From Deuterostichococcus epilithicus (taxonomy: Eukaryota > Chlorophyta > Trebouxiophyceae > Prasiolales > Stichococcaceae): DNA of 64,000 nucleotides. The stretch lies in assembly GCA_033439295.1 (NCBI GenBank), contig JAVTLE010000001.1, positions 1 through 64,000 of the forward strand, read 5' to 3'. The translations under genes and the position numbers were made by a program. Below, in pieces: positions 33,901 through 44,600 of the stretch. A model generated the notes under the pieces. That model had not been told where the DNA came from. It ran no database searches and saw only the letters and a program-made list of their open reading frames with translations. Positions within the stretch are counted from its first letter, which is position 1; the number at the start of each line of letters is the position of its first letter.

Positions 33901-36900
33901 TGTTGGACCTCCTCGCCGTCTCCACCGGGTAGTAGTTGACGTCGATGATGCGGTTCAGGTTGCGGGTGACCTGCAAGCAGCTCGTGTCGTTCAGAGCAGA
34001 AACCAATGAAAGCGTTTCGAGGGCCGGCAGCATGCCTGCAGGTTGCAAAGGGTGCAGGTCTGTAGTGCAACAGCAACCGGTGGCAAGCTGTGTGCAGGAT
34101 TCCGGGTGCGCCTCACCTGGCATGTGACCTCTGCCAGCTTGTCAAAGTCGAAGTACCTGTGCCCGGAATTGCGGAAGTCTCACAACCATGCAGTCCAGGG
34201 CTCGACCTGACAGCGCTTTCATGCAGATTACAGGCCTGTGCCATGTGCACTGGGTGAGCATGCAGCAGAGCGGTCTGCACTGCAGCTGTGGGCCAACTCC
34301 ACTCCGGAACACCTCCACCTGAGAGGGTGTGCAAATGCAAAGGAGTTCCTCACCGGTTGGCGGCGTTGTGGGAGCCGATGAGCTTGGGGCGGCCCTGCGA
34401 GTCGGACGACGCCGTGCGCTCCTTCACAAAGCGCGGCAGCGCAATTGATGCCAGGTTGCACACCTGCATTGCGAGAGTGAGAGGCAGACGGTCAGATGAG
34501 CAGGCCCTGGAGGTGAGGTCAGTCCTGCTGGATTGCCGCAGCAGTGTCTCGGCGCCAGCTGCAACTCTCGAGCCACTGCCAGTCTCCCTCACTGAAAGGT
34601 GCTGCCGCTGCTGGGACTGCCCGAAAACCCTGAAACTGCCACTGGCGCCGCCACTGCTGCCGCCACTGCTGCCACGAACGAGTGAATACAAAGGCAACTC
34701 ACCGCGGTCTCCTCGGGGGAGGTGTACTCCAGGATCTCCGTGCACAGGTTGGAGCAGCGGATGGTGCCCAGGTTCTGCTGGTTGCTCTTGCGGTTGCACG
34801 AGTCCTTGAAGAGCATGTACGGGTTGCCCGTCTCCACCTGAGCGGGGACACAACGGTTACGTCCACCACGCAGCTTTGGACAGCACCAAAGCCGCTGTCG
34901 CGCCCCGTGTGCAGGAACAGGCAGGCGCACGTTGTTCGCTGAGTCTTGTGTCAAACTGAGGCCGAGCAGCGATGCAGGAGCGGGTCAGACGCCGCAATGC
35001 AGGGCTGCTCGACGTGTGCAACATCGATTGAGACTCTCAAAGGCCTCCCCGCCGCACCTGCGCCTCCAGGATGGCGAACCACAGCTGGCGCGCGGGCAGC
35101 ACGCGGCGGGCGCGGCCCTCCTTCTCGTACTTCAGGTACAGCGCCTCGAACTCGGGGCCCCACACGTCCGCCAGCCCAGGGGCCTCGTTGGGACAAAACA
35201 GGCTCCAGGTGGCCTCCTCCTCCACACGCTGCGTCACATGCGAACAACGATTTGAGGTGTAACTGAGGCCAGTCATCACACTTGGTGTCGCCTCTTCGAC
35301 GGTCGTGCAGGCCCAGGAGTGGATGCGGTGGTTCGAGAAACAGCCGACTCAGGCCGCAGCACCAGCGCCGCCCCAGCCGTCCCGACAACTGCCACAGTGC
35401 AGTTCAGGCCCCCTGGCGGCAAGTGCTGAGCGCTGGGCGCTGGGCTGTTTTCCGCCGCAATGCATCACCTCCAGCAGGAGGGCACGCCACCATCGCAGGA
35501 CGCCAGAGTGCAAGACAGGCAAGCAGTCTGTAAACGCACCTGCATGAAGAGGTCGTTGACCCAGAGGCCGTAGAACAGGTCACGGCAGCGATTCTCCTCC
35601 TTGCCGTGGTTCTTGCGCAGGTCCAGCCAGTCCATGATGTCCGCGTGCCACGGCTCCAGGTAGATGGCGAAAGCACCCTTGCGCTTGCCGCCGCCCTGCA
35701 AAGGCAGGCTTGGTCGGCATCCAGTTCCAACAGCTGACAGCTGCCTGTTCCAGCGCTCCCTAGGCAGTCGCGCTGCAGGGCTCACTGGCCGGAGTTCATC
35801 GCGACAGGGACGCCTGTGCTGAACAGCAATAGAGGTTCGAGTGTCGCCCCGAGCAGTAGCACTGCTGCGCCTTCCGGCTCACCTGGTCCACGTAGCGGGC
35901 GGTGTCGTTGAACACGCGCAGCATCGGCACGATGCCGTTGGAGTTGCCGTTGGTGCCGCGAATGTAGCTGCCCTGATCCAGCGCGGACGGCACGGGGTCA
36001 GCAGCGGTGAGCACCGTGGGTCCAGTCATACACTGACATTTCAGCAGCGGCTCCGCCAGTATGGATGCAGACGAGTACACTTGCCGAACAGGTGAGGACA
36101 CAGCAGCACACCGTGGCGCGAATGTTGTGAATAGACAGGCCGATGCCGCCGGCAGACTTCGAGATGGCGGCGCACTCCTTCAGCGTGTCGTAGATGCCCT
36201 GCAGCAATCAAAAGGGCTCATGACATTTGCAAGTCTCGCACACCGAAAGCCAGGATGTGGTTCACTCGGCGCGACGCTCATGACGCTTAGGACCAAGATA
36301 TGACTGCCGCTTCCTGTTGCTGGCTGGCAGACAGGCTGCAGAAGCGGCCGGCGCAGCGGTGCACCTCAATGGAGTCGTTCTTCGCGCAGATGAGGAAGCA
36401 GGAGGACAGCTGCGGGCGCGGCGTGCCGGCGTTGAACAGCGTCGGGCTGGCGTGCGTGAACCTGCGGCAGGAAAGTGAGCACCGACTCGGCGTTTCAGAC
36501 TCTATGTACACCAGTTGCTGCTGCATCCGTGCGAATTGGCAGGCTGGGGGCCTGCTGTCTACCTCCAAGTGCAGCCACCTTGCTGGCATTGCGGGTTGCA
36601 GGGATCATGAACCAGGTTGCAAGCATGGGTGCATGGTACAACAGCACTGACCCTTTGCCTGCCCGGGCAAACGCAACAGCAAACCCACCAGCGCTCTGAC
36701 AGCAGGTGGTAGGTGGCGATGGCGGAAGTGAGGTCCGTCTTGTGGATGCCCAGCGACACGCGCATGAGCATGTGTTGCGGCCGCTCTACCACCTGGCCAT
36801 TGAGGCGCAGCAGGTACGATCGCTCCAGCGTCTGCAGATGAGCACTGAGGGCACTCAGAAGGTGCAGGCTGTTGTCTGGGAACGATGCGTCAGCAGCTGC

Positions 36901-39122
36901 AGGCACACAGCGGTGCGGCCGAGCGGCAACGTCCTGCATGCGGCAGACTGTAGGGCACCGTGAAGAGGGGGAACGGAGCAGCAGCAGCAGCAGCAGCGGT
37001 AGCAGCAGACCTTGAAGCCGAAGTAGTCGTAGTCAAAGTCGCGGTCGTAGATGATCTCACTGTCCAGCCTTGCCGCATTCTATATCCAGGTTGAAAATTG
37101 ACACTGTCAAGCGGTTTGTGAGTGCGGATTGTCGCGGCTTGACGCCGGCTGGCTGCTGACACAATGGCGCTATGTACAGCTCAGTGGAGGTGCGCAGCAC
37201 GCAGCGCAAGCTAGTCAGCAGGATGCACATCGTAGCGCAAGACTGCAGATGCAAGCAAGGGGCGCCCGGGGGCGCTCACGTCCACAATGATCTTGTACAC
37301 GTCTTCTGCGACGAGCGGCGACCGCTGGTCGTTCTTCGGGTTCACGTGGTTGTACATGAGCTTCATCCTTCCGGTGGGAAACACAGACCGTCAGCAAGCC
37401 TCGAGGTGCTGCGTTTGTGAGCAGAGCCACAATGACAGGTTGCTGAAGCAGCAGGTCGAGGCAGGCGCCCAAAACATGTCGCCGAGGCATGCAGGCGCAG
37501 GGAAGGGCAGCGGGTGCGAGGGGTAGCGGGCACGCACGTCTCGCTGAAAGACTTGAGCGTGCTCTTGTGCAGGTTGGAGACCGCGATGCGTGCCGCCAGC
37601 TGCAAGTCACAGAAGCGAAAGGGATCAGGTCTCCGCCAGGCAGGCCTTGCAAGATCCAGGCGCCTGCAGCGTGAGGCCATGCCTGCCCCGGCAGCCGCCA
37701 TTGGCGAATACACCTCCACCCACGCTCTGCGCACACAGCCCGACAGCCGTGCTGCACGCTGACGTGCACGTCTACACCAGCGACCCTGAACTTCGCGCTC
37801 TCAAGGAAGCATGCCGGCAGCCCCTGCACCGCGCGCTGCGCACAGGACTGGACGCCCACCAGTGCATAGTCGGGGTGCGTAGCGGTCATGGAGGCAGCCG
37901 TCTCGGCGGCCAGCTCGTCCAGCTCCGCTGTTGTGACGCCCTTGTACACGCCTGCGGTCACCTTCTGCGCCACTAGCACCTGCGAGGACGCCGGGTGCTA
38001 GGTTCGGTGCGAGGTTCAGACCATCTGTCCAGAAGGCACCAATGCCGACATAGTCTGCCGGCTCACTCTCCACCCCGCTCCCTGGAGCTCCAGTGCAAGC
38101 CCGCCGTCCGCTCGCAGCGTCGCCGCTATCCTGCGGCCAGGTTAGGCTGAGGTTCGAGCCAGCTGAAGCTTCAGCCGGCCGAGTGTCCGGGTCAAACCGA
38201 GAGCACCCGCCATGCTGCGGAGGACGGCAGACCTATGCCATGATTGTGTGCGCCAGCCCATGCTCCACAACCTTCATTTCCTGTGCGTCTAACCTGCGCC
38301 ATGAGCACTGTTGCAAGACCTCACTGCGACAAAAGCATGGCGGCAGCCCAAGGCGGCGCAAGCTGCAGGCGGCATGAGGCCGCAAGGCATACGTGCTGGA
38401 CATGACCAACCAAGCAGCGAAGAGCGGTAGGCGCAGCAGCAGGCCACGGCACGGCTCGCGGTCCGGTTCAGGGGTGCTGCCTGGTGGCTGCTTGAAGGGG
38501 TGTCAAGACATGGTCGACTGTTTCCGATTGCGCCATGTAGCTGTCGAGCACCACTGGCGCGGCAGCACCTACTAGAAGTTTCTGTACGGACTCGTATAAC
38601 ATCGTTAGATTGCTGCCAGCAGCCTTGCAGCTGCCGGTCCGTGCTGCGAATCATGACCATGCTGGCATGCCGATAGCCCACAGAGGTGCGGCCGTTGCGG
38701 CGCAGACACGTAATATAGCACGTCACAGCCTTGCCTGCCCCATGGCACCGAGGGCGCGGCTGCCGGCGCGGCGCGACCGGGTCCGGTAGTTTGAATGTTG
38801 TTGTGAGCTGGCTCACGGAACATTAGCAGCCGACTGCAGTGTTTGACGGCACTACTGCGTGAACCAGCAGATTGCATGCTGCGATTCGCCAGCGCATGTT
38901 GGGCGCGGCACCACCCCATCGCAGCAGACGCCGTTTTGCATGTATGCAGTTTTGAATCCTTGGCAGTTCCAACCGGCAAAGGATCACGGCAACGCAGCTC
39001 ACCGGGTCACAGAAGTCTGGATTCAGTCCGTAGCTGAGCTTCATGATGCGGGCCGTGATCTTGTCAAAGTGCACTTGCTCCTGCCGCCCGTCGCGCTTGA
39101 TGACGAACATCTTGGACCCCAT
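30975..39122 (-). CDS. RNR1: Ribonucleoside-diphosphate reductase large subunit (class Ia)
   Basis: Catalytic alpha subunit of ribonucleotide reductase; with the small subunit it reduces NDPs to dNDPs for DNA synthesis in the cytosol. Twenty-two exons join in frame to 878 residues: 39122-39003, 37979-37860, 37599-37538, 37367-37280, 37079-37011, 36831-36689, 36461-36365, 36198-36112, 35972-35883, 35695-35540, 35228-35058, 34837-34703, 34463-34354, 34156-34117, 33970-33869, 33644-33512, 33250-33072, 32756-32583, 32230-32048, 31772-31695, 31522-31364, 31115-30975. Residues 5-40 start an ATP-cone ([20 protein letters not shown]). The catalytic barrel is complete: [20 protein letters not shown] with the first active-site Cys, [33 protein letters not shown]. 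The tail ends [14 protein letters not shown], the redox Cys pair reduced by thioredoxin or glutaredoxin. Intron 15 uses a GC donor; intron 3 ends AAG. The exon 21 Ala-rich stretch is longer than in animals. Start ATG chosen to match the family; the frame stays open far upstream. Confidence 0.96.
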
Positions 39123-40851
39123 GGCTGCCCTGAGTGTCTCCTCCGCGTCCGGCCGCTGCAGCCTCTGCCTCAACGCTGCTGCGCCAGGCTGCTCGACGCT
39201 GGAGTGCTTCTGAAGGGCGGCGAAGTGCAGGAATGTCGCTTCTACCGACGACAGGAGGCATGCATTCAAACCCGCTAAAACCCTGTCTCCTGAGCTAAGC
39301 ACCTGAGCTCGCGTCGCCCACTCACGAGACTGTCCGACCCTCTGCACCGTGCCACAGACACATTTACACAGCAGACGAGCAGATGATGCGCCACCTGAGT
39401 GGGCTGATTGTGCGCTCGCGGGGTCATCGTTCTCGCCAGGCTGGCAGTGCGCACGGCCACAGCCATGCAGCTCCTTGAGGTGGCAATTCGTCAGTGACAT
39501 GGACAACAGCTGAGTAGGTTGCGCAGCGGGGCCCAGCACGCTCGCTCTGCCAAATACGCAGCTCTTTGTCTGAGCCACTGACGAACTGCCGCATGCTAGT
39601 GCCGCAGCGGCGGCGATCGCTGCACAAAGGCTGCTGGCTGAGTTGTGGCGCGACACAATTCCCACAATCAACCACAAAGATGTTTCTTGGCGCCTCGAGA
39701 CAGGCTGCCGACCGCACGCGACGGCACACCGCACTGGCGGTCCAACAGCGCGCGGCCGACGCCGTGCCAGCAGCAGGCGCCTGCATTGCCGCTCTTGCGC
39801 TTGCCCGCTCTTGCCCGTGTGAACATCGGACGCTGAGCTGTCCAATGGACGGCGTGGCCCAGTCAGCGACAGCCGCGGCTCTTCTGAATGCAGCGCCGCA
39901 GCGCCGGCGGCGTCGCTGCTGTGGCTGGCGCGACAATTGCCACAGCCATGATTCGCCGCGATAGCGGCAGGGGCGGCAGGCGGATCGCATGACCAACGCC
40001 GATGCTGCTGGCAGCCGTCTTGCCACATGTTCCAGGCCCACCGGAGCTCAGCGAGCTGTGCGATCGCAGTGAGGTGAGGAACCCCAGGCTGTGTGCATCA
40101 CTGCTGGCGGTGCATCATCGCCTGCGCGGGGGTCGCTGATGTTGATCGAGCTCTGGGCGGCTGCACCAACGACCGCCACGAGGGCTGCAGGTGCTGTCCG
40201 CCGGGCGCTGGCACCTGTGGCACAGGTGGCCGCACCCGCCGGCAAACCAGCAGCTACAGTTCCCACAACTGCGGCAGTGGCGGCAGGCAGCAGCAGCAAC
40301 AGTAGGCACTGCGGCAGCAGGAGCAGAAAAGGCGGCGCCTGCAGAGGGTGGACATCCAGCTCCTACGCAGGTGTGGGGTTTCCCCCGCCGCTTCCTGCTA
40401 GGTGGGGAGCCGGCAGTGCGGTGACCCAGGTGGCACAACATCTGACGTGCAAATGGTGTACGAGGCGGCGCCGGCTGAGCAAATTGCTGTTCACGACAGT
40501 ACCTCCCAGGCGCAGGCGCAGCGGAGCACAAGCAACTGGCAATGAAGCTGGCGGACTAGCGTGGGTGCGGAGGCATGTGGCGGAAATGCTGCAGAAAAGT
40601 CGAGCCTCTAGGCCGAAGGTCCAAGCTGGGTCGCTTTGTGCGCAAGGCTGGGATGCAAACTACTGACAATGAGCGATAACCATATTTGGTGTCAAGGGCA
40701 GCGGTGCTTGGCAGGGTGGTTCGACATCCGTGACAGTGAGCGCTGCCGTTGCCGCCAGCTGGCCTGCAGGTGAGCGGCGGGCTGGGCCAGCGCTTGGCGT
40801 AGCCTGCATGTGCGGCCAGCGTGTGCGGCCCCTTGCATTCGGCAATACCGC

Positions 40852-40877
40852 GGGGGCGGGGGGGCGGGGGGCGGGGG
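40852..40877 (+). repeat. G-rich tract with quadruplex potential
   Basis: Four or more runs of five to seven G separated by single C bases. The pattern meets the usual G-quadruplex form on the plus strand. It lies about 140 bp upstream of the tRNA gene. Confidence 0.7.
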
Positions 40878-40951
40878 CATTGAACATACAACGGGGCGCA
40901 CAACAGGTTCGACGCAGTTTGGCGGCAAAGTGGCTATGTATCCTGTGATTT

Positions 40952-41010
40952 CGGGCCCGGAGACAGCGTCTAACCTAGAGCACTACGGGCCCGGAACAGG
41001 GCCTCTAACA
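40952..41010 (+). repeat. Short tandem duplication just upstream of tRNA-His
   Basis: CGGGCCCGGA followed by an imperfect CAG..CTAAC tail occurs at 40952 and again at 40986, a 34-bp spacing. The second copy ends a few bases before the tRNA. Confidence 0.65.
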
Positions 41011-41014
41011 AAAT

Positions 41015-41086
41015 GTGGCCGTAGTATAGTGGTTAGTACTCCTGCTTGTGGCGCAGGCAACGGGGGCTCGAACCCCCCCGGCCACA
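41015..41086 (+). tRNA. trnH-GUG: tRNA-His (anticodon GTG)
   Basis: A full cloverleaf of 72 nt. The acceptor stem GTGGCCG (41015-41021) pairs with CGGCCAC (41079-41085), with discriminator A at 41086. The anticodon arm is CCTGC-TTGTGGC-GCAGG with anticodon GTG at 41048-41050. The T arm is GGGGG-CTCGAAC-CCCCC. No intron is present and CCA is not encoded, as expected of a nuclear gene. The extra 5' G of tRNA-His would be added after transcription. Confidence 0.95.
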
Positions 41087-41091
41087 TAGAC

Positions 41092-41095
41092 TTTT
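41092..41095 (+). terminator. RNA polymerase III terminator of tRNA-His
   Basis: TTTT begins six bases after the tRNA 3' end, the standard Pol III stop. Confidence 0.75.
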
Positions 41096-41634
41096 GTCGA
41101 TTTCGATGAATGGTTCACATTCAGATGGTGCCATTCTGTCCGGAGTGAAAGCAGCATCCTTCGTCGATACACAATGAGCACGGCCACACTGTTTGGAAAT
41201 GAGCTTTGCAGCACGGAGCAGGGCGAAAGGCGCATAGCCGCCAGATTTTGCAAAACCTCTCGGCCTGCTCTGGGCAGCAACGCATGGCAAGCAGCATGAC
41301 AGAGTGTGTAATTTCGGACGGTTGTGTCAGCAACTCTTCGACCATCAAATGCAAGTTTTTTGGCCTAAAGGAGCAGCAAGTAGCCACCATCAAGGACAAT
41401 GCCATGCGGGCTCTGGGAGCATGGCTACCTAACTCAAGCACGCGGCGCAAGCGACGAGGTTGCAAAGTAATGCAATGCGAGCTGAGGAAACACATATCTC
41501 AGGAAACGCACCCGAATATGAATCGAGAGTTCATACTGAATACCTACTGGCGCTGCAAAAAATCAGTAAACATACCGCAAGTAGTGCATTGTGCGTTCAT
41601 CGTGCTGTCGGGTGCCTGAACGATGTGGAATCAC
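41096..41634. other. Spacer between tRNA and GT92 gene, lower GC
   Basis: About 540 bp with lower GC than the flanks. A 137-codon plus-strand frame (41206-41619) crosses it but has no domain and lies opposite the expected 3' UTR of the glycosyltransferase gene. No minus-strand TGTAA is found close to the GT92 stop. Confidence 0.45.
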
Positions 41635-44600
41635 TCAAACGACACGCAGCACGGAACCCGGCTCGTCCATGCCCGCTGCCGCAGCACCTGCTGACGCCAC
41701 GTCTGCAGCGTTGACAGCGGCAGCCGCGCCGCTGGCGCCGCCTTCAGGCTGTTCTGAATCTGCGACACCACCAGTTTGCAGCTCGCCGGCCAGCTCGAGA
41801 GCTGCCAGCGGGGCCTCCGAGAGCTGCAGCGCTGTATCACTGCTGCTGCTCCCTGCGTCCGCAGCCTGCCTTGAGCTTGCTGCCACACCGTCTTGCTGGC
41901 TGACGCTGCTGCCGCTGCCACGGACCCTGCCGGAAAGGCCTGCCGCCAAGTTGCCTTCCTGGCCCCGACCGCTGTCGCCAGCGACGCCAACCACGCCGCT
42001 GTGCCCAATGACTGCAATGCTGCCGCTCGCACCATCAGCACCCCCTTGGCGAACGTCAGCAACGCCGTTGCCGCCTCGCGCGGACGAGACGCTAGCCCCC
42101 CAGCTGCCGCTGGATTGAGAGCCACCGGCGCGGGTGTCTGCGTCAAGGCTGCCACTATCCCTGTCTTCAAGCTCGCCCAGGGCTTTGCTGATAGGCCCCA
42201 CCTTGGCGCTACGGCCACCATGGCCACTGTCGGCCACTGCAGCACTGTCGAGGCTGAGGCCCCCGCCAGCACCAGTAGCCGCTGGGCTGCTGCCATCCTC
42301 GCCAGGGTCAACCCTGCCGCTGTCGCCGCCGGCACCGCCCAAGCTCAAGCCGCCACCTTGCAGCGCCACTTCGCCGCCAGCGTTAGCGCCAGCAGCAGAC
42401 TGCTCAGCACCGGCGACCCCCGCGCCGTCGCCGTTGCTGTTGCTGCTGACACTGTTGCCGCTGCCGGCGCCGCCACCGCCGCTGCCACCACGGCGTCCGC
42501 GGATCATGGCGTCACGGACAGCCGCCACCGCCTCGGCCACCGGCAGCAGCTCGGCAGGCGCCAGCGGCCGCAGCGCTGCCGACCGACCCAGATCTTGCAG
42601 CGTATCACTTTCCTTCTGGGCAGACTGGCTCTGCTGCAGCGCGCCGCCTGCAGACTGCTGGCCCAGGCTGCCGCCTTGGGCCTGCTGCTGCTGCCCCGAG
42701 CTGCCTTCGTCCAGATGCAGCTGCGGCTGCACCTGCCGCTGCTGCCCATCGCCGAGCTGCTGCTGCATGCCGTCCCGTGGCAGTTGCGAGCTGCTGCTAG
42801 AGCCGATGTCGACGGCGACGCTGGCGTCAGCGTCGGCGCCGGCGCCNACTCCGTCGCGGGGGCGCGCCGCCCGCTTGCGGACCCGGCGCGCTGCCATGGC
42901 TGCAGCGGCAAGCGGCGGTGCAGCAGTCTGCAGCGCCTGCCACAGTACACACTTGACGTCTCAGTGCGAGATAGGGAAGCATTGCATTGCATTGCATCGC
43001 GTTGTATGTAAGCCTTTTACCGGCTGCACCCTAAACTTTCAGAGTCGCTGCGGTTTCCTCCTCGTTGCTACCGTACCATGAAGGCAACAGTGCCAGCACA
43101 GCTGTGACAGCCACACCCGCTGCTAGTGCTGCTGCGAACATTGTGAAAAGCATCACTGCCTCCCCACGATAGAGTGTGTTCTCCCATGGCTTACCTGCTC
43201 TGCGAGCGCGGCGCCAACGAGGGAGGTAGCGCTGCCAACGGCGGCGCCAGTGAGCTCTGCGCGGCCGCCAGCAGGGCCCACCGCCGCTGCCGCCTCCCGC
43301 TCGTTCAGCGCGATGAAGCCGCGGATCAGCACCTGCAAGCGCTCGAGCAAGATCCAGGATCACAGGGTGACGCTGCGTAATGGCGTCACAGCCAATCAAT
43401 GCAGTGGCTGCTGCCCTTTGCAGGTCCGGTTGTCAAGCTGAATACAAGGGCGTGTAGGGACGACCACCGCCTCGCTGATAGACACTGACCTCCTGGTCAG
43501 CAGTCAGGGGTCAGGGGTTGGAGGCAAAGTAGTGAAGCTGCACTTGTGGCGCATGAGTTCGGCATGCAATAGAACAAGCCCCAAGACAGCCTGCCGTGCC
43601 CCCCGTGAGAAGGAAACCTGGCAGAGGCAGGCAGCAACAACTATACAAGACCCCTGTCGAAACCAGCACCTGCGGCGTGTAGATGCGGTAGAAAAGGCCA
43701 TTCTTGACCAGCGTCTTCACCACCTCCGGGTCGTTCCACACGAGGCGCTGACGGAACCACTCCAGCAGCTCAGCGTCCGTCTTGAGGCTGGCCGCCAGGA
43801 ACGCCTAAGCAGGTGCAAGTCAGGTTTCAGGGTGTCTGATTGTAGAGTCTCGGGGGCCCCGGAGTCAGCCGCAATGTTGCCAACAGAAGACACTGCCAGT
43901 GCAGGCCTGCCAACGGTGTCCCAGCTCGGCTCGCAGGCACCGTGTTGATGTGGCAGATCTCAAGCTGCACCCTGTACCGCATGCCCTGCCGCGGCACTGC
44001 TGGACGCTCGCTACAATAGAGCTGCCAACTGTGGTCCGTGGTACCAAGGCTGCAGCGATGACCTAATCGTGCTCACTGCACGGTGGCCGCTTCAAGCTTG
44101 TGGTTGCAGCAGCATCACTGCGCCTTGAACACGTCCTCCTGCTGATGCATGCGTCTGCACCCCGCTGGGTCGGCAGGCGGCACCGGCGCGCCGCGAATGG
44201 GGCTGACAGCGGCTGAGACCCCCGTCAACATGCACGTTGTTTTGTCGACCGGCGCACCATGCGGTCGAAGGGCAGGATGAAGCAGCGCTTGGCGTCGGCG
44301 TCCGTCGGCGCGCAGTCGCAGCGGTCGCGGCGCGCCTTCAGGTCCGCAAATCGGTTGAAGGTGTAGTGCAGCACCGCTGCCGTCTCGTGCGTCACCTCCC
44401 TGCAGCGCACCAGCGCCTGCTCGGATCCGGGCTGGGCTGGCTGCCCAGCGGAGCCGGATTTGCAGCAACAAAGCATGGGCACGCCGGTCCCTGATCACCT
44501 AGCGGCTGCGCCACCGCATGGAACGGCAGCAGGCCGCCACCTGCAATCAGCGTTTCTCGACCCGCACTATACAGACATGGCGCAGCGCAAATGCGGCTTG

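Larger units (their letters stand above)
39123..41014. other. Upstream region of RNR gene, no supported gene
   Basis: Almost 1.9 kb between the RNR start and the tRNA. The minus-strand frame of RNR exon 1 is open back to about 40028, and a plus-strand frame of 191 codons lies at 40091-40666, but both are Ala/Arg/Cys-rich and show no domain, so neither is called. The region should contain the RNR promoter. A G-rich tract and a short duplicated block occur just before the tRNA and are listed separately. Confidence 0.45.

Noticed and set aside
38823-40028. 401-codon minus-strand frame covering RNR exon 1 and sequence upstream
   Set aside because: Only the last 40 codons match ribonucleotide reductase. 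The rest is Ala/Arg/Cys-rich and has no domain, and the conserved start [13 protein letters not shown] fits the family length.
40091-40666. 191-codon plus-strand frame upstream of the tRNA
   Set aside because: Ala/Thr/Gly-rich without any recognisable domain or clear splice context; overlapping frames of similar quality exist on the other strand.
41206-41619. 137-codon plus-strand frame after the tRNA
   Set aside because: No domain, lower GC than real genes here, and it lies opposite the expected 3' end of the glycosyltransferase gene.
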